DNA of 64,000 nucleotides, taken from the NCBI GenBank assembly GCA_013350335.1, contig CM023534.1:15394802-15458801 (forward strand). Reading direction: 5' to 3'. Of the stretch, positions 60,301 to 64,000 are shown in pieces; position 1 is the first letter of the stretch; every line of letters starts with the position of its first letter. This DNA comes from Chimonanthus salicifolius (taxonomy: Eukaryota > Streptophyta > Magnoliopsida > Laurales > Calycanthaceae). Both the position numbers and the translations under genes were made by a program. The notes below the pieces were generated by a model. That model was not told the origin of the DNA and ran no database searches. It saw nothing but the letters and a program-made list of their open reading frames with translations.

Positions 60301-62788
60301 GCATATCTTTAGAATTTGCTGGCATTTATGCAAATAAATGCAGTGCCTCTAAGTTTCACTTTTTTTGTGAAACCATCCATTTATGCACAAAATTAAGAAT
60401 TTCTTCATATTTAAGTTTATTTATTTTTCCCTATTACGAGGAAAACTCTAGGAAGATATCCCCCCACCGCCACCACAAAGGAAAATAAACAATGAATTTA
60501 TAAGCTACTTCAATATTATCATTTGATGCTTAGAATATCAAGATTGAATATAGGGTCGTAGATGCATGACACCTATGTTTTCAGTTGCTATTCTTACATA
60601 CAAGTTGGGCCTGCATGTGCTTCATAGCCTGTTTTGATAGGCCTGTCATTTCATCAAACTCTCCTACTCAAAAGTCCAAAAATCTCTCCTAAAACCAATA
60701 ACCCATCTCGTGAACCCTCTACCACGTAACAATTGTTAACCATGGCTCCTCTATTACTAGCAATCCTATAAAGCCTTGGAAACACTTCTTCAAGGGTATC
60801 TCACCGAACCAAAGATCCATCCAAAAAAATATTGTCACCTTTACCAATTAGCAATCTCAATTTCTCCTTAAAAATCTTTCCCATCTTACCCATACCTCTG
60901 CCCATCCTCCACCAGGCTTTCATTAACAACGATCCTTTTTTTCTCCACCTTTACCCCCAAACTCCAACCTCATGCATCTCGGCCTGGTCAAGGTTGTCTC
61001 GGCCAAGTTGTCAATCTAACCTGCAAGTCAACCAAGTCAAGCCCAAACTGGGATGAACCTCCTAGTTTAAACCAACCTAGTGAGTGGGTAAGCAACCGGG
61101 CTTGATCGGCTCAACAGAGTTCCTGGTTGATCTGCATGGTCGGAAAAATTTGATATCTTTAATGTTTCTCTAATTACCAACAACTCTGCTTCATTAAAAG
61201 CAAACCTGCATACCTTGATCATCATGAAATACTCCTCTAAATACCTGCTGATCTTTGTTTACCTCTTTTTGGACTGATCCCATTGCACTTGAACTACCTT
61301 CAGAATCATTCTCCATTTCAGCCGCTCCCTTTTTTGCTCTCCACCAGCACATACGAGCCTCCTAATCTCTTCCAGAATCTGAAAAAATTTGCCTCCTTGT
61401 TCTTGTCGAATAACCACTTTACCAATATTACCTTGCCAATTAAAACAATTTTCCTGCAGATATTTACTTCTCTTCAGTCTTCGCCTTCGCCTTCACACTC
61501 TTCCATATAAATCAACAATAAAACTGTCGCTGGAACTGCTTGCCACATTGACGTTCTTGATCCTGAAACAACAGGCACTAGTTTGGAATGGCACATTCTA
61601 TACATGTTCCTTCAAGTGGTAGAATTACTGTCTTTTGCTATTCTCTTGTCTTTGCAACTCACCATTACTATTCATTGATTGTTATGTGAATTAATTTGTT
61701 TGGGTTTTGCAAAATTGCTTTCACTGAGCAGAATGAATGTTTTTGCAGATTGTTAACTTTGGCAGTGACATTGTAAACCTTAAGATATCTGTGGTTGGTT
61801 TGGATCCTAAATATGTCAATCTAGATGGATCAGTGAAGATTGTACTGACGTCCAGCAATGTGATGGATGAGAACTCATTCAAAGAACCAAATAAGGTAAA
61901 GCATCATCATTATGCTACTCATTTTCTGCATTTTACGGTGCATCGATGAAACCATGTAATGTATGTGCATATTTTTGTTTATGAAACTCAACAACAAGGG
62001 GAGGTAAAACTAATTTTTTTTTTTTTTGAAAAAACAGTGTAACAAACCATATGATGATGTACATTCATTACACAAAAAAAAACACCATATGCATGCATAC
62101 ATCCACCAAGTATGGCCTGCATGCACATTAGTGAGTCCCAAACCCGTGTTGTCAGTTGGTAGACATCCGCTTGTTAAGTTGGACCTTCCTATTGTATATA
62201 CTCTCACTTTCTATCTACCAATTTGACAATTAGTATTCCCCTTTGTGTGATTTTCATAAAAATAGGGCATATGGAGTTTGATCTAGATAGGAACATGTGA
62301 ACTGTGTCCGATTTTGTCTTCATGCCTTTCAATTCTGCCAATCAGGAGTATAAAATAATTTCGGCAGCTTAAAAAATTTAGGGTTTGGATGCATGTGGCG
62401 AATTTGTTGTATACATTCAAAACTGCATGCATCAATATGTATTTTTTTGCTTGAATTTCAAAAAAAGAACCTTCTGATTGGATCTACCATGCTAAGTCTT
62501 AAAAAGTTGAATGGCATGGTAAACCATGGTGTATGGAGAAGCTCTCTTGCATGTATATATGAACATATGAATGCATTTGTTCATAGATTTAAAAGAATAT
62601 GTGATATTAGAACCTTCCTAAAACCCATAATTTATTTTAATTGAATTATGCAGGTGGTACCCGTCCAAAGTAGGCTTGAGAATGCAGGAACCGACATGGA
62701 TGTTGTACTCTCTCCACATTCCTTGATTGCTTTTGATTTATCCCTCAACCCCAGCATCCTTCCTGAATATAAATCTTCTATTCAATAA
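39381..62788 (+). CDS. ASD1: Alpha-L-arabinofuranosidase, GH51, secreted plant type (17 coding exons)
   Basis: Coding exons: 39381-39557, 42885-42939, 43395-43606, 43926-44047, 44162-44315, 44385-44454, 46614-46759, 46864-46909, 47000-47052, 49088-49232, 51732-51850, 51966-52043, 52132-52235, 58695-58751, 58926-59118, 61749-61895, 62654-62788. Phases fit at every junction and sum to 2013 nt, 670 residues, close to the roughly 680 of Arabidopsis ASD1. Residues 1 to about 30 are a hydrophobic signal peptide, so the protein should enter the apoplast; N32-Q-T is a possible glycosylation site. An N-terminal strand (FGIFFEEINHAGAGG), a CBM4/9-like domain (about 78-235), a catalytic barrel (from about 241, RFMRFPGG) and a C-terminal beta domain follow. 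Acid/base Glu385 lies in GNEDC and nucleophile Glu464 in VSEYA. GH51 enzymes remove arabinose from arabinan and arabinoxylan. All junctions are GT-AG except after exon 9 (GC donor). The symbol is by family resemblance; orthology to ASD1 versus ASD2 is not settled. Confidence 0.95.
39853..41124 (+). repeat. Intron segment duplication, copy 1 (with a LINE insertion)
   Basis: In the first coding intron (39558-42884). Begins CCTAGGTTTTAGTCCAAC and runs to the start of copy 2. Landmarks shared with copy 2: CCCATGGCTCATAA, CATTTAGACATGG-like words, CTAAATGCATCT(T/C)AGCATTATAA and TCATTCATGATCATGAAT. It holds a 305-bp LINE fragment that copy 2 lacks, and a 13-base C run at about 40947-40959. Confidence 0.8.
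40623..40927 (+). mobile_element. 5'-truncated RTE-type LINE fragment
   Basis: Encodes, with interruptions, the C-terminal tail of a plant RTE-type reverse transcriptase: a LRETRLRWYSHVSRRPS-like stretch, then RRGRP and KTWREGIKRD, then a final ADR...MG. The 3' end is a short GAT repeat. A 12-bp flanking repeat ATGAATGTCAGT (40611-40622 and 40928-40939) marks target-primed insertion. It lies in the first coding intron. Confidence 0.87.
41125..42010 (+). repeat. Intron segment duplication, copy 2
   Basis: Direct tandem copy of 39853-41124, starting GCCTAGACTTCAGTCCAAC and ending near CCATTGCCATTGCAGCACT. Divergence from copy 1 is clearly visible (substitutions every 10-15 bases in places), so the duplication is old. 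It keeps the empty site of the LINE insertion, ATCATGAATACAGTGACTGC. Confidence 0.8.
42117..42200 (-). mobile_element. RTE-type LINE 3'-end fragment, minus strand
   Basis: The plus strand reads GCCAAAGTCCCATCTATCTG, the inverted form of the AGATAGATGGGA(T)TTTGGC words that close the other RTE copies in this gene. The extent upstream is unclear, so this is a short fragment in the first coding intron. Confidence 0.5.
42234..42412. repeat. GA and CT microsatellites
   Basis: A GA run at 42234-42249 and a CT run at about 42388-42411 lie 140 bp apart in the first coding intron. In the RNA they are complementary and could pair. Confidence 0.75.
43169..43269 (+). mobile_element. SINE 3' portion, second family
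   Basis: GGGCTTACTTGATACACGAG through GGGGACACCCATGTTATCC to a 9-base A run. Same family as 31136-31313 but lacking the pol III head, so 5'-truncated. In the second coding intron of the arabinofuranosidase gene (42940-43394). Confidence 0.72.
44455..46613 (+). other. Intron 6 of the arabinofuranosidase gene
   Basis: 2159-bp intron between exons ending CCAG and beginning GTGGCTGC. It holds a MITE-like patch at about 45470-45680 (GGGCTAGGCTCGGGCT, GGGCGGGCTCGG) without definable ends. No gene inside. Confidence 0.5.
47053..49087 (+). other. Intron 9 of the arabinofuranosidase gene, GC-AG type
   Basis: 2035 bp, from ATCCAG|GCATGT to GATGCAG|GAC. The neighbouring exons encode LPFIQ and DILDSIEFARG, a continuous family stretch, so the junction is constrained. 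The nearest GT would add bases that create an immediate stop. Confidence 0.75.
50036..50090 (+). mobile_element. Possible LINE 3' tail
   Basis: GGCCAACCCAAGATTGATGA followed by an ATGATGATGATGATG tail resembles the simple-repeat tails of the RTE copies elsewhere in the gene. Too short for a firm call. It lies in intron 10 (49233-51731). Confidence 0.35.
50860..51480 (-). mobile_element. L1-type LINE 3' end with RNase H domain relic, minus strand
   Basis: A minus-strand frame (51206-51424) reads a GKPGPIGIGGIAQN stretch and later ESIGTMESNEVALLGIKRAL and IEEDSKN, the order and spacing of the RNase H domain at the C-terminus of plant L1-type LINEs (pattern GNPGPAGxGG, then AExxAL, then ExDS). 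Further down the same strand, RRSANNVADILAKVGV (about 51057-51120) matches the closing ANxxADxLAK motif, in a different frame. It is broken. It sits in intron 10 and opposes the host gene. Confidence 0.8.
52509..54510 (-). mobile_element. RTE-type LINE, minus strand, truncated
   Basis: The plus strand opens with CATCGTCATCATCATT and CCAAAATCCCATCTATCTGG, the inverted 3' end of this LINE family. Further in, the inverted strand encodes an RT motif of GLHQGSA type (about 53365-53385) and, at the far end (about 54440-54510), a KVRWWNLKGEN-like stretch that precedes the RT in this family. About 2 kb remain, with many frame breaks. It lies in intron 13 (52236-58694) against the direction of the gene. 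Confidence 0.8.
54545..54990 (+). mobile_element. RTE-type LINE fragment, another subfamily
   Basis: Pieces resembling LSYGAKCW near 54565, then MRFRWFVHVDARLKT (about 54745-54790, family pattern LRWFGHVxRRP), and a 3' end with GCCAACCCAAGATAGACAGG followed by a GGTGGCGGTTGTGATGGTGG tail. Frame broken. It starts directly after the 5' end of the minus-strand LINE, so the two are head to head in intron 13. Confidence 0.65.
57033..58256 (+). mobile_element. RTE-type LINE, plus strand, with the RT core deleted
   Basis: Begins CCAAAATTAGGTGGTGGAAT (matching the inverted far end of the minus copy near 54500), jumps to a KLGYLGSMV-like motif at about 57650, then a GPAMLFGAEYWA-like and EMRMLRWI stretch (57810-57910), LRETRLRWFGHVIKR at about 58005-58050, and a 3' end ATAGATGGGATTTTGGCTAT with a GATGATGAC tail. 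The central RT motifs are missing, so it is an internally deleted copy. Intron 13, same direction as the gene. Confidence 0.82.
60650..61250 (-). mobile_element. L1-type LINE fragment, minus strand (tentative)
   Basis: The inverted strand around 60780-60835 encodes FWMDLWFGEIPLKKCF, resembling the FWxDxWxGxxPL motif that follows the RT domain in plant L1-type LINEs. The surrounding sequence is degraded, so ends are rough. Intron 15 (59119-61748), opposite to the gene. Confidence 0.55.
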
Positions 62789-63247
62789 ACCAAAAGGGAA
62801 ATTTGTAAATAAACATCAATCAAACACTACAGGGAAATAAGTGGCTGGTAGTGTTGTTGGCCAATGTCTCCCATGCCTGCCTCTGGCAATTTGGTTAATG
62901 TTAATAATATTATTGCTCTGTCCACTTTTATGCTAGAAATGATTTCAATTCCATTTGTTCCAAGGATGAATGTTGTTGTTGAAACCCAGAAACAAGTAAA
63001 AAGGTATATAAAATTATAAATCAAAAGATAATAAGCAAAACGTGAAAAATCATGAACCTGCATTTCGTTTGCTCCGTTGCTCGTCGTGATGATGGTGACA
63101 TTTATATGATGTATTGTAGGGAATTTGAGTGTGCCCATTGGATTTGAGTGAACATTTAAGTGAACCATTTAGGTTTGAAAACATCATTCAATGGTTCTAT
63201 TTTATCCATCTGGTCAGATTTTTTTTTTCGGAAATGATTATTATATT
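62789..63247 (+). other. 3' untranslated region and 3' flank of the arabinofuranosidase gene
   Basis: An AATAAA signal lies at 62808-62813, 20 bases after the stop codon, and further T-rich sequence downstream. The cleavage site is not fixed. The 113-codon minus-strand frame at 62827-63168 has no motif and is not supported. Confidence 0.5.
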
Positions 63248-63446
63248 GGGTAGCCATTTAGACACTCCACTTTTATTTTAAAAGACACCTCATTTCAAAA
63301 TTTCATGTGAAATTACCATTTTGCCCCTCATGTTTATAGGGAGGAACCATCTTTTTAAAAAAATTGAGGGACAAAATGGTAATTTTCATACAAACTTTTG
63401 AAGCGTGATCTCTTAAAAGAAAAGTGAGGTATCTAAATAGCCACCC
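63248..63446. mobile_element. hAT-like MITE, nearly a full palindrome
   Basis: 199 bp, starting GGGTAGCCATTTAGACACTC and ending with the inverted form of GGGTGGCTATTTAGATACCT. The arms match over about 85 bp each (shared inner word AATTACCATTTTG(C/T)CCCTCA), leaving almost no loop. Perfect 8-bp duplication ATTATATT at 63240-63247 and 63447-63454, which fits the hAT superfamily. No coding capacity. Confidence 0.9.
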
Positions 63447-63454
63447 ATTATATT

Positions 63455-64000
63455 AATAGAAAAAGATGGCCAGAGATGCCAATACAAATAAGCACAGTAC
63501 ATGAAAAGAAAAACCTCTAAAACCCATTACACCTGAGAGAGACGGAAACCAAAAACTAGAAAAGTCTAATGCACTCTTTTCAGGCCCTAAGGATTTCAGA
63601 TATGGAAAAGTTCCAGAAATCATCGAGAGAAGAGGCCTAAGACTTGCATTTTGTGAAGAACCTAGTGGTGACTGCTTGATGTCCTTGTTGGGAACTATGA
63701 TCTAAAATGAAACTAAGAACAAGAACACAACAAGCTGGATTGAATTGATTTTATTAACAATAACTTTGGCTTAAATAGCCATTCAATACAGGATTTTAAC
63801 AGAAACGAAAAAACAGCCCACTTGGTGGAAATAATGCCAAGTGGTAACAGAAACTTGGAACAATTCAAATACAGTTAGATGTCCCTAAAGGCTAGGACTT
63901 TATTCTAACAGAAAAACTGCAGTAAACTCCTTCATTCCCTCCCTTAAACTAAATGCTGTGAAGCAATTAGTTTATACTAGAAATTTCACATACTCCCAGC
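63455..64000. other. Right edge: possible LTR fragment
   Basis: From about 63685 (TGTTGGGAACTATGATC) the sequence contains words that recall a Ty1/copia-type LTR edge on the minus strand, with a purine tract read as AGTTTAAGGGAGGGAATGAA (inverted, about 63930-63950). The element would continue beyond the window. No protein motif is present, so this is only a suggestion. Confidence 0.3.

Overview
This is nuclear DNA from a flowering plant. It has an AT-rich background, GT-AG introns of up to several kilobases and a dense layering of plant transposons. It carries a SUVH-type histone methyltransferase and a GH51 arabinofuranosidase of the plant secreted type. The species cannot be told from the sequence. 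I see only two host genes.

Left part (1-17391). Mostly gene-free sequence with small non-autonomous elements, several of which have boundaries confirmed by target-site duplications (TSDs). These are two members of one hAT-like MITE family (972-1900, holding a nested second element, and 8803-9082), a Mutator-like MITE built from 63-bp repeats (3435-4062), a fold-back element (7771-8213) and a tRNA-derived SINE (2626-2776). The first host gene is on the minus strand at 9953-12079: an intronless 708-codon frame for a SUVH1/SUVH3-type H3K9 methyltransferase with SRA, pre-SET, SET and post-SET regions. Its spliced leader probably starts near 13580.

Middle part (17392-31313). A nest of retroelements. 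A 585-bp TRIM (TSD GTTTT) was split by an 11.36-kb Ty3/gypsy element (TSD GGTAA) that has 3-kb LTRs, a Tekay/Del-like pol with a C-terminal chromodomain-like region, and an extra zinc-knuckle ORF upstream of gag. The LTRs are about 99 percent identical, yet gag-pol carries six in-frame stops and two frameshifts. A SINE, a hAT transposase relic and a second SINE follow.

Right part (36640-62788). One large gene for an alpha-L-arabinofuranosidase (GH51, ASD/ARAF type), rebuilt here as 17 coding exons totalling 2013 nt (670 residues) over 23.4 kb, plus a non-coding first exon. Both catalytic glutamates are present. One intron appears to use a GC donor. The introns hold RTE-type and L1-type LINE fragments, a SINE, a tandem segment duplication and simple repeats. 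Downstream are an hAT-like MITE (63248-63446) and a possible LTR fragment at the window edge.

The two host genes are functionally unrelated: chromatin silencing in the nucleus and cell-wall arabinan/arabinoxylan trimming in the apoplast. I found no CRISPR array, rRNA gene or bona fide tRNA gene. I did not find a clearly new biological system. The most unusual items are the extra zinc-knuckle ORF of the gypsy element and its mismatch between LTR age and coding decay.
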